A DNA stretch of 27,601 nt from an uncultured Sneathia sp. (GTDB lineage: Bacteria > Fusobacteriota > Fusobacteriia > Fusobacteriales > Leptotrichiaceae). Shown in pieces: positions 1-6,497 of this stretch (the stretch's first letter is position 1; every line of letters starts with the position of its first letter). The DNA lies in contig CABURZ010000008.1 of NCBI GenBank assembly GCA_902494065.1, positions 1 through 27,601 of the forward strand, given 5' to 3'. The notes under the pieces are model-generated. The model saw nothing but the letters and a program-made list of their open reading frames with translations, made no database searches and was not told the DNA's origin. A program made the position numbers and the translations under genes.

Positions 1-15
1 AAATTTTTAAAATAG

Positions 16-129
16 GAATTGAAAGACTATGCAGATGAAATTATGTATTATAATTTAGGCTCTATAATTTTTAGAATAGGTGATAATAAGGTAATTTCTA
101 GTTTGATACTAAAATTTGATAAAATATGA
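16..129 (+). other. possible C-terminal coding remnant at window edge
   Basis: An open frame runs from just after a TAG at 13-15 to a TGA at 127-129 and reads like ordinary coding sequence (ADEIMYYNLGSIIFRIGDN). It has no convincing start or ribosome binding site, and its end overlaps the promoter proposed for the abiF RNA. It may be the tail of a decayed upstream gene. I do not recognise a family. Confidence 0.2.
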
Positions 130-144
130 TAAATGGTGTAAAAT
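116..144 (+). promoter_or_regulatory. promoter of the abiF-type RNA / Abi gene
   Basis: A -35 box TTGATA (116-121) and a -10 box TAAAAT (139-144) are separated by 17 bases. Transcription would start near 151, just before the RNA stem at 157. No other good promoter lies between here and the Abi start codon at 220, so the RNA and the mRNA probably share this promoter. Confidence 0.5.
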
Positions 145-150
145 AAACGT

Positions 151-204
151 AATAGTACCCGACATGCCTCTTAACAATGCGGACCAAGTCGGGTCTTTTC
201 TTTT
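151..204 (+). ncRNA. abiF-type structured RNA upstream of the Abi gene
   Basis: Complementary arms ACCCGAC (157-163) and GTCGGGT (188-194) close a stem. The enclosed sequence carries the characteristic stretch GCGGACCAA immediately before the 3' arm, and a pyrimidine/T-rich tract (195-204) follows, so the element also looks like an intrinsic terminator. This arrangement, seven-base stem plus GGACCAA directly upstream of an Abi_2/AbiF gene, matches my recollection of the 'abiF RNA' class found in front of such genes in Firmicutes and other bacteria. The family assignment rests on memory of the motif plus position. A covariance-model search would settle it. Confidence 0.65.
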
Positions 205-219
205 ATTAAGGAGAAAACC

Positions 220-934
220 ATGAAAAAATCTTATCAAAATCCTATAAGTATAAACAGTCAAATAGAAAATCTAATATCATTAAAATTAATAGTTAGAAAT
301 AAGAAATATGCAGAAGATGTTCTCATATTATAGGCTTATTAAGTCATATAGTGCGACTTTGAAAGAAAATGGTAAATACATAGATGGTACTACTTTTGAG
401 AATATAGTTGAACTTTATAAATTTGATATTGAAATTCGGCATATTTTATTTTTACTAATTGAACATATAGAAGTATATTTAAGAGCAGTTATTACAAATT
501 ATTTTTCATTAAATTATGACTTTGGAGAAATACTTTTATATGCTGCGATAGAAGTATCAAGTTTTGGAACTTTATCTAAGATGTATAAAAATATGAAAAA
601 TTACGATAAAAAAGAAATTTCAAAAATATTTAATGTTGATTATACTTATTTAGAATCTTGGATTGAAAATATAGCATATGTTAGAAATATTTGTGCTCAT
701 TATGGAAGATTATATGGAGTTAAATTTATTAAAATGCCTAAATTATATAGTTAATATTTAAATAGGGGTATATCTAATAATTATATTTTTGCAAGTATTC
801 TTAATCTTAAATTATTAGCAAAACAAGAAAATTATAATAAGTTTTACAGAGATTTATTAGAAATAATCAAAAAATATCCTTTTGTTGATTTAAAATACTT
901 AGGCTTTATTCAAAATTGGAAAGAGTTATTATAA
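220..934 (+). pseudogene. AbiF/Abi_2 family HEPN protein, broken by a frameshift and a stop
   Basis: Abi_2/AbiF proteins are abortive-infection or toxin-like factors with a HEPN RNase fold. The start is ATG 220, seven bases after AAGGAG (208-213). The first frame reads MKKSYQNPISINSQIENL and stops at 331-333. The homologous reading continues in another frame from about 308 (FSYYRLIKSYSATLKENG, the usual Abi_2 'YYRL' region), so one indel lies near 310-330. That frame carries the R-x4-H HEPN motif VRNICAHYG (Arg codon 683-685, His codon 698-700). It meets TAA at 752-754, but the same frame continues cleanly to a typical Abi_2 tail (LGFIQNWKELL) ending at 934. The undamaged protein would be about 238 aa, normal for the family. 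As written, no full-length product can be made, although the catalytic motif itself is intact. Confidence 0.8.
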
Positions 935-965
935 GAAATTACTTATAAAATATTGAAAACTAAAC

Positions 966-997
966 TGATTTCTATATTATAAGGAAGTCAATTTTTT
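966..997 (+). terminator. possible intrinsic terminator after the Abi pseudogene
   Basis: TGATTTC (966-972) can pair with GAAGTCA (984-990), with one G-U pair and an 11-base loop, followed by six T (992-997). The stem is modest, but its position just after the Abi stop and before the nitrilase promoter region fits. Confidence 0.45.
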
Positions 998-1023
998 ATA
1001 TTTTTTAATTGATAAAAATGAGG

Positions 1024-1029
1024 TATAAT
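1024..1029 (+). promoter_or_regulatory. -10 element of a likely nitrilase promoter
   Basis: A perfect TATAAT at 1024-1029 lies 32 bases before the TTG start at 1061. At normal spacing the -35 region is only a T-rich tract (about 1001-1007), so the promoter is either weak or needs an activator. Confidence 0.35.
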
Positions 1030-1060
1030 ATACAAAACAAAAAATAAGGAGCTGATTTTT

Positions 1061-1981
1061 TTGAAAGAAATTGAAAATATTAAAGTGGCAGTTATACAAG
1101 CATCTGCATATATTTTTGATAAAGATAAGACTATGCAAAAAGTTATTGATTTAATAGAAAAAGCAAGTTTAAATAAACCAAATTTAATCGTATTTCCTGA
1201 ACTATTTATTCCTGGATATCCATATGGAATGAGTTTTGGATTTAAGGTTGGTTGTAGAGAAAATAGTGCAAGAAAAGATTTTAAAAGATATTATGATAAT
1301 TCAATAATGATTCCTAGTGCTGAAACAGATATTTTATGTGAAATGGCAAAAAAGTCTAATTCATATATTAGTATAGGAGTTAGTGAAAAAACTGAAGATT
1401 CTGCTAGTCTATATAACACAAATTTGATATTTTCTCCGAATGGAGAGTTAGTTTATAGACACAGAAAATTAAAACCTACAGGTACTGAAAGAGTATTATA
1501 TGCAGACGGAGATAAATATTTATTACCAGTTTTAGATACTAAATTTGGTAAAATAGGTAGTCTTATTTGTTGGGAATCATATATGATGTTAGCTAGATTT
1601 GCTCTTTTAAAAAAAGGTATTTCTATATTAATAGCTCCAAATACAAATGATAATAAGGAATGGCAAGATACAATTAAACATATAGCATTAGAAGGTCATG
1701 TATACTATATTAATTGTGATATGATAATAAATAGAGAAGATTATCCAAAAGATTTAAATGGAATAGATGAAGTTAATAAATTAGATAATAGTATTTGTAG
1801 AGGTGGAAGTTGTATAATAGATCCATATGGGCACTATGTGGTAGAACCAGTTTGGGATAGAGAAGAGATAATATATGCAACACTAGATATGAATAAAGTT
1901 ATAGAATCACGTATGGAATTTGATGAATGTGGACATTATAACCGTGATGACGTATTTTCATTTTCAATTAAAGATATTTAG
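1061..1981 (+). CDS. nitrilase-superfamily C-N hydrolase, nitrilase branch
   Basis: 306 aa. Enzymes of this fold hydrolyse nitriles or amides through a Glu-Lys-Cys triad in the cytoplasm. All three are visible: Glu47 in VFPELFIPGYPYG, Lys136 in HRKLKPTGTER, and Cys170 in SLICWESYM. The KLKPTxxER block, the CWES motif (CWEN in most true nitrilases) and the C-terminal GHYNRDDVFS segment place it in the nitrilase/cyanide hydratase branch rather than with the amidases. The usual length is 300-370 aa. The start is TTG 1061, chosen because AAGGAG (1046-1051) lies about nine bases upstream and no in-frame ATG fits the conserved N-terminus. The DUF1576-like gene starts 9 bases after the stop, so they are probably cotranscribed. 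The natural substrate cannot be read from sequence. An aliphatic or aromatic nitrile, with release of ammonia, is the family expectation. Confidence 0.85.
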   Translation: MKEIENIKVAVIQASAYIFDKDKTMQKVIDLIEKASLNKPNLIVFPELFIPGYPYGMSFGFKVGCRENSARKDFKRYYDNSIMIPSAETDILCEMAKKSNSYISIGVSEKTEDSASLYNTNLIFSPNGELVYRHRKLKPTGTERVLYADGDKYLLPVLDTKFGKIGSLICWESYMMLARFALLKKGISILIAPNTNDNKEWQDTIKHIALEGHVYYINCDMIINREDYPKDLNGIDEVNKLDNSICRGGSCIIDPYGHYVVEPVWDREEIIYATLDMNKVIESRMEFDECGHYNRDDVFSFSIKDI

Positions 1982-1990
1982 GAGGTACTT

Positions 1991-3193
1991 TTGACTGAGC
2001 AAAATAGGGAATATATAATTATTTCGATTTTACCAATTATGATGTTGATATTTTCTTTTATAGTGTCTACACCGCAAGAAATTTTTAACGGAATGATTAA
2101 AATTGTTACTGCAAATGATATTTTAATAACAGATTATTTTGTTATATCAAATATAGGAGCTACGTTTTTTAATGTAGCAATAACATCGTTATTTATAATC
2201 CACATAATATATATTTTAAATCTTAGATTAAATGGTCTTTTAATTACATCTATATTTTTAATAATATCATTTTCATTTATGGGTAAAAATTTATTTAATA
2301 TTTTACCTTTTTATGTAGGTACTGCAATTTATAGTATGATTATGAAAAAGACGTTAAAAAGTGTGGTTGCTATAGGTATAATGTCTACATCACTAGCTCC
2401 ATTAGCTAATATATTTTTTCCATATGGATTTTTTGTCGCGGTGGCTATAGCATTTGTTTTACCTAATATTTCAAAAAATGTATTAACTATACATGAGGGA
2501 TACAATTTATATAATGCAGGATATACAAGTGGAATAGTTGGGATTATAATCTACTCAGTACTGCTTTCTATGGGTATAAGATTTGATAAAAATTTAGAAT
2601 TTAGCACAAATTTTGATATAAGAGTTTTTACATTTTTTATGAGCTATTTTATTATTCTAATAATTATTGCAGTTATATACGATAAGAATATAGTAAAAAA
2701 TTTTTTTAATATACAAAAACATACTGGAAGATTGGTAACTGATTTTGTTTCAAAAGAAGGATTTTATGCGGTACTTTTAAATATGGCTTTACTAGGTATA
2801 ATTTGTCTTTTATTTGCATATAGATTTAGGCTATTAAATGGACCTGTTATATGTGGAATTTTAACTGTTGTTGGATTTGGAGGGTTTGGTAAACATATAA
2901 AAAATGTATTTCCAATATTTTTAGGAATTTTAATTGCAAGATGTATTTTTAAAGTTTATGTTGATAATACGACATTTTTAATGATTTTTTGTTTTTCAAC
3001 AGCATTAGCACCTATTGCAGGTAAATATGGATTAATAGCAGGGGTAATATCAGGGATACTACATTATGCTGTAGTTACCAATATTTCATATATTCACGGA
3101 GGAATAAATTTATATAATAACGGTCTTGCAGCAGGACTGGTTGCAACAGTTATAGTTCCAATTATGAATATGATGTGGGAGGATAAAAATTAA
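1991..3193 (+). CDS. DUF1576-like polytopic membrane protein with internal duplication
   Basis: 400 aa, strongly hydrophobic, with roughly ten or more membrane segments and no signal peptide. The start is TTG 1991 preceded by GGAGG (1981-1985). The protein consists of two homologous halves, residues ~47-187 and ~250-387. Each begins with a Thr-Asp pair, then has a (L)NG motif (81-82 and 283-284), an F-x-G-K block (SFMGKNLFNILPFYVG and GFGKHIKNVFPIFLG), an LAP motif and a closing NLYN-G block (NLYNAGYTSG and NLYNNGLAAG). I recognise it as resembling DUF1576 membrane proteins of Clostridia and Fusobacteria, whose function is unknown to me. The two-fold repeat is what channels and secondary carriers often show. 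Position between a nitrilase and a small soluble protein suggests transport of a substrate or product of the nitrilase, but that is inference. Confidence 0.7.
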   Translation: MTEQNREYIIISILPIMMLIFSFIVSTPQEIFNGMIKIVTANDILITDYFVISNIGATFFNVAITSLFIIHIIYILNLRLNGLLITSIFLIISFSFMGKNLFNILPFYVGTAIYSMIMKKTLKSVVAIGIMSTSLAPLANIFFPYGFFVAVAIAFVLPNISKNVLTIHEGYNLYNAGYTSGIVGIIIYSVLLSMGIRFDKNLEFSTNFDIRVFTFFMSYFIILIIIAVIYDKNIVKNFFNIQKHTGRLVTDFVSKEGFYAVLLNMALLGIICLLFAYRFRLLNGPVICGILTVVGFGGFGKHIKNVFPIFLGILIARCIFKVYVDNTTFLMIFCFSTALAPIAGKYGLIAGVISGILHYAVVTNISYIHGGINLYNNGLAAGLVATVIVPIMNMMWEDKN

Positions 3194-3528
3194 TGATAGA
3201 TAAAAAAAAGAAAATAATTAAAATGCAAAATGAGATTTTAAAATATATGCTTATTAAAGGGGCAGTAAAAGTAGATGTTCTGTATGAAGAAAAAGAAAAA
3301 ATGTTTGAATTAACTGCAAAATCAAAAATAGCCATAGAAGAATCTGAAATGGAAAATTTAATTTCAAAATTTTCACGGCATAAAGAACAAGAATACGACT
3401 ACTATTTTGACTTGATAGGAGAAACTCTTGAAGATGATGAATTAGAATTGCTATTTGCATTAGCAGATGATGTTAGAATATATTATGAAAAGGGTATATT
3501 AATATTTGTGGTAGATATAAAAAAGTAA
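3193..3528 (+). CDS. small charged protein of unknown function
   Basis: 111 aa, not recognised. It begins with a lysine-rich helix (MIDKKKKIIKMQNEILKYML) and ends with an acidic region rich in Glu, Asp and Tyr, then a short hydrophobic strand (KGILIFVVDIKK). No signal peptide or membrane segment is evident, so it should be cytoplasmic. Its ATG shares one base with the stop codon of the membrane protein gene (TAATG at 3191-3195), a classical translational coupling, so it is probably made in proportion to that protein and may act with it. A strong terminator follows at 3557-3594, making it the last gene of the nitrilase unit. Confidence 0.75.
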   Translation: MIDKKKKIIKMQNEILKYMLIKGAVKVDVLYEEKEKMFELTAKSKIAIEESEMENLISKFSRHKEQEYDYYFDLIGETLEDDELELLFALADDVRIYYEKGILIFVVDIKK

Positions 3529-3556
3529 TTGTTTCAAATAGACTTATTCTGATTAG

Positions 3557-3594
3557 ACATTTTGCAATATAATATATTGTAAAATGTTTTTTTT
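3557..3594 (+). terminator. intrinsic terminator of the nitrilase operon
   Basis: A 14-base-pair stem (3557-3570 with 3574-3587, one G-U pair) has a three-base loop AAT and runs into a T tract ending at 3594. This is a textbook Rho-independent terminator, 28 bases after the stop of the 111-aa gene. Confidence 0.85.
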
Positions 3595-3634
3595 AGTGCT
3601 AAGATTAAGCTAATCAAGTTATTGGAGGAATAAA

Positions 3635-4231
3635 ATGAAAGACAGCAAAGTTTTAAATGTTAAAGATTTAATCAATGCAGGCTTATTTAGCGTACTAATA
3701 TTTGTATTTACATTCTTAGCTGGAATGATAGGAATGATACCTGGAACAATGATGATAATGCCTTGTGTTATTGGTATAGTTACAGGACCTATATATATGC
3801 TATATTCAACTAAAATTAGAAAACCAGGTATGATAATTATACAACAATTAATTTTAGCATTAGTATTTGTAGTAACAGGTCATGGACCATGGATACTTTT
3901 AACTACTGCAATAGCAGCGTTTATAGCTGAATTTATTATAAAAAAGGATAATTATTTAAATTTAAATTCAGCAAGATTAGCCTTTTCTATAACTCCATTA
4001 GGATTTATCGGTAACTTTATCCCTATATTTTTAAATCGTGATAAAGTGTTTGCAAAAATTGCTGCTAAACGAGGATTAGAAGCAGCTCAAAGATTTTCTG
4101 ATAATATACCTAATTGGATAGCAGCACCTAGTATAATATTAGCAGTTGTTGGAGGATTTGCAGGTTGTACAATAGGTATATATTTATTGAAAAAACATTT
4201 TGTTAAAGCAGGAATGATTAAGGATAAATAA
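3635..4231 (+). CDS. MptD-family ECF transporter S component
   Basis: 198 aa integral membrane protein with five or six hydrophobic segments. S components are the substrate-binding membrane subunits of energy-coupling-factor importers. The pattern (LINAGLFSVLIFVFTFLAG near the N-terminus, a central TGHGPW motif at about residues 86-91, and NRDKVFAKIAAKRG in a C-terminal loop) matches what I know as the MptD/Trep_Strep family of putative S components, whose ligand is generally not established. The usual length is 190-200 aa. The start is ATG 3635 with TGGAGG (3623-3628) seven bases upstream. The gene for EcfT begins one base after the stop, and the ATPase follows, so this is a self-contained group I ECF cassette with its own energising module. 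The substrate (a vitamin, metal or other micronutrient) is not readable here. Confidence 0.8.
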   Translation: MKDSKVLNVKDLINAGLFSVLIFVFTFLAGMIGMIPGTMMIMPCVIGIVTGPIYMLYSTKIRKPGMIIIQQLILALVFVVTGHGPWILLTTAIAAFIAEFIIKKDNYLNLNSARLAFSITPLGFIGNFIPIFLNRDKVFAKIAAKRGLEAAQRFSDNIPNWIAAPSIILAVVGGFAGCTIGIYLLKKHFVKAGMIKDK

Positions 4232-4232
4232 A

Positions 4233-4928
4233 ATGAAGATAGATTTTAGAACTAAATTATTTATGACCGTAGTTTTATCATGTATCTTATTATTAGGTAA
4301 TTTACAAAAAAATCATACATATATTGCTATGATAGCTTGCTCATTACCATATATACTATTTCTTATATACGGATTTTATAGTAGAGCTATAAAAGGTATT
4401 ATTTTGGTTTTAATTGCAGCTATATTTCAAGAGTATTTATACACAACAGATGGTATATTGTTGAGTATAAGTCTATTTGTTACAAGTTTGGTTTTAAATA
4501 TGTTACCAGGTGCTATGATGGGAAGTTTTGCACTATCTACAACAGATATGGGAGAAATAATAGCAACAATGAAAAAAATGAAAATTCCTGACCAATTAAT
4601 TATACCTATATCTGTTATGGCAAGATTTTTCTATACAGTTAGAATAGATTATTCTCAAATACGACAAGCTATGTATCTTAATGGTTTGGTAGGGATTAAA
4701 ATGTTTTTACACCCATTAAAATTATTTGAATATAGAGTAGTACCACTTCTTATGTGTTTAACTAAAACTTCTGATGAAGTTGCAATTTCAGCTATTACAA
4801 GAGGATTAGAAGTTGGTGCTAAAAGAAGTAGTATGTATGAGCCAAAATTAAGTTTATTTGACTATATTTTAATTATAACTATGATACTACTTGCTATACT
4901 TGCATTTGAAGGTGGCAGTTATGCTTGA
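4233..4928 (+). CDS. ecfT: ECF transporter transmembrane subunit EcfT
   Basis: 231 aa. EcfT couples the S component to the ATPases through cytoplasmic coupling helices. The protein has about five hydrophobic segments, and the conserved coupling signature is visible as AISAITRGLEVGAKRSS (the A-x-R-G type motif). The N-terminus MKIDFRTKLFMTVVLSC is the standard family opening (DPRTKL-like). The start is ATG 4233, one base after the S-component stop, so translation is probably coupled. The 3' end overlaps the start of the ATPase gene by eight bases (4921-4928). No separate promoter is visible. Confidence 0.85.
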   Translation: MKIDFRTKLFMTVVLSCILLLGNLQKNHTYIAMIACSLPYILFLIYGFYSRAIKGIILVLIAAIFQEYLYTTDGILLSISLFVTSLVLNMLPGAMMGSFALSTTDMGEIIATMKKMKIPDQLIIPISVMARFFYTVRIDYSQIRQAMYLNGLVGIKMFLHPLKLFEYRVVPLLMCLTKTSDEVAISAITRGLEVGAKRSSMYEPKLSLFDYILIITMILLAILAFEGGSYA

Positions 4929-6297
4929 AGTGAAAAACTTGAAATTAAAATATGAAAATAAAGTAGTTTTTAATGATTTTGATTTAGAAGTGAATAATGG
5001 CGAAATTATTGTAATAACGGGGGATTCTGGTAGTGGAAAAAGCAGTTTTTTAAAAATTTTAAATGGAATTATACCAGAATTTGATGATGCTAAAATAGAG
5101 GGAGAAATTACTTTTGATAATAAAGATTTGTTAAGTCAAAGTATGAGTGAGAGATCAAAATATATTTCAACTGTATTTCAAAATCCTAAAACTCAATTTT
5201 ATTGTATTAATACTACAGATGAAATAGCTTTTGGATTAGAAAATAGAAATGTAGAAAGTAGTGAAATAAAGAAAACTATAAAAGAATATTCTAATAAATT
5301 ACATGTAGAAAAGCTTATGGATAGAGATATATTTAAACTGTCAGGAGGAGAAAAGCAATTTATAGCAATAACGGCATGTGCTTGTCTTGATAATGATATA
5401 TATTTATTTGACGAACCTAGTTCTTCATTAGATGAAAAAAGTATAATTTGGGTAAAAAATACTATATTAAAATTGAAAAAATTAGGCAAAATTGTAATAA
5501 TAGCAGAACATAGAATGCACTTTTTAAAGGATATTTTTGATAAATTAGTGTTGATAGAACAAGGCAGTGCGAAAGTATATCCAAGAGAAGAAATAGAAAA
5601 AATATCTTATGATGAATTTTCTAAAAAACATAACTTAAGAAGCTTTTTTAAAACTGATTTAAAAAAAGTTGAATATGTATGTACTCTAGATGCTATGGAC
5701 CACATTTTTGGAGATTCTATTTTATGTAAAAATTTCGTAATTAATTATGGAGATAAAAAGGTATGCGATTTTACCTTGTCTTTACCTAAAGGTGTAACAT
5801 TTATTATTGGTGAAAACGGTATAGGTAAAAGTAGTGTTATAAAAAATATGGCAGGACTATTAAAAAATAAAGCTCAAACTTATTATGAAAATAAAAAAAT
5901 AACTAAGAGTTATAAATATATATCATTTGTAATGCAAGATGTTAATTATCAAATATTTACGGATTCTGTATGGTCTGAAATATCTATTGTAAGTGATGAT
6001 GAAGACAAAAAGAATAAAGTTTTAAAAGAATTAGGTTTATATTCAAAAAAAGATTTTCATCCACAAATTTTATCAGGTGGAGAAAAACAAAGATTAATGA
6101 TAGCACAAGCTAGAGTTAGTGATAAACCTATAGTCATATTTGATGAGCCGACTAGTGGGTTAGATAAAAAACAAATGTTAAAAATTGCAGAATATTTAAA
6201 AGAAATGACTGCTGAAGGGAAAACTATTATAGTTATTACTCATGACTATGAGCTTATTAATTATTGTGAGGGGAGAACTATAAAATTTATAAAATAG
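4921..6297 (+). CDS. ecfA: duplicated ECF ATPase (EcfA1-EcfA2 in one chain)
   Basis: 458 aa with two complete ABC ATPase domains in one polypeptide. The first domain has Walker A GDSGSGKS (34-41), Q-loop VFQNPK, signature LSGGEKQ (140-146), Walker B YLFDEP and switch His197. The second has GENGIGKSS (297-305), LSGGEKQ (384-390), IVIFDEP and His441. Both sites look catalytically complete, although the second domain is shorter and has a VMQD Q-loop. The start ATG 4921 is preferred over upstream codons because GGTGG (4910-4914) precedes it and MLEVKNLKLKY is the normal ABC opening. It overlaps ecfT by eight bases. Most ECF modules use two separate genes, but fused pairs are common in cassettes with MptD-type S components. 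A terminator follows at 6300-6340. Confidence 0.85.
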   Translation: MLEVKNLKLKYENKVVFNDFDLEVNNGEIIVITGDSGSGKSSFLKILNGIIPEFDDAKIEGEITFDNKDLLSQSMSERSKYISTVFQNPKTQFYCINTTDEIAFGLENRNVESSEIKKTIKEYSNKLHVEKLMDRDIFKLSGGEKQFIAITACACLDNDIYLFDEPSSSLDEKSIIWVKNTILKLKKLGKIVIIAEHRMHFLKDIFDKLVLIEQGSAKVYPREEIEKISYDEFSKKHNLRSFFKTDLKKVEYVCTLDAMDHIFGDSILCKNFVINYGDKKVCDFTLSLPKGVTFIIGENGIGKSSVIKNMAGLLKNKAQTYYENKKITKSYKYISFVMQDVNYQIFTDSVWSEISIVSDDEDKKNKVLKELGLYSKKDFHPQILSGGEKQRLMIAQARVSDKPIVIFDEPTSGLDKKQMLKIAEYLKEMTAEGKTIIVITHDYELINYCEGRTIKFIK

Positions 6298-6299
6298 GT

Positions 6300-6340
6300 G
6301 TGTTTCACATTGTGAAATAAAAAACGAAACACTTTTTTTT
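6300..6340 (+). terminator. intrinsic terminator of the ECF operon
   Basis: GTGTTTC (6300-6306) pairs with GAAACAC (6326-6332), and eight T follow (6333-6340). The start of the loop holds a smaller inverted repeat, TTTCAC-ATT-GTGAAA (6303-6317), which is an alternative fold or could be a regulator site. It reads in the opposite sense to a CRP/FNR half-site pair, so I do not call it one. Confidence 0.75.
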
Positions 6341-6427
6341 GATGTGGAATTAAATTGTCAAAAGCTTGATTTCATTGTGTTTTAGAAAGTTTAAAAATAA
6401 ATAGTCTAACTTTTTTTATTTTACATA

Positions 6428-6473
6428 TTGAATTAAAATTAAAAGAGAGTACAATATAAGTGTAAGGTATAAT
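6428..6473 (+). promoter_or_regulatory. pflB promoter region
   Basis: TTGAAT (6428-6433) and TACAAT (6450-6455) with 16 bases between them form one candidate promoter. A perfect TATAAT at 6468-6473 is a second candidate -10, without a good -35. Either fits an ATG at 6498. Which is used, or whether both are, cannot be decided by eye. Confidence 0.4.
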
Positions 6474-6497
6474 AAACATATGAAAGGAAGGACAAGT

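Noticed and set aside
3568..3573. TATAAT inside the terminator stem as the promoter of the ECF operon
   Set aside because: It falls in the stem of a perfect terminator hairpin where AT-rich palindromes create such hexamers by chance, and no -35 box lies at the right distance.
6303..6317. TTTCAC-ATT-GTGAAA palindrome as a CRP/FNR or Rex operator for pflB
   Set aside because: The half-sites are in the reverse order for CRP/FNR and the spacing does not fit Rex. The sequence lies within the ECF terminator and more than 100 bases before the pflB promoter.
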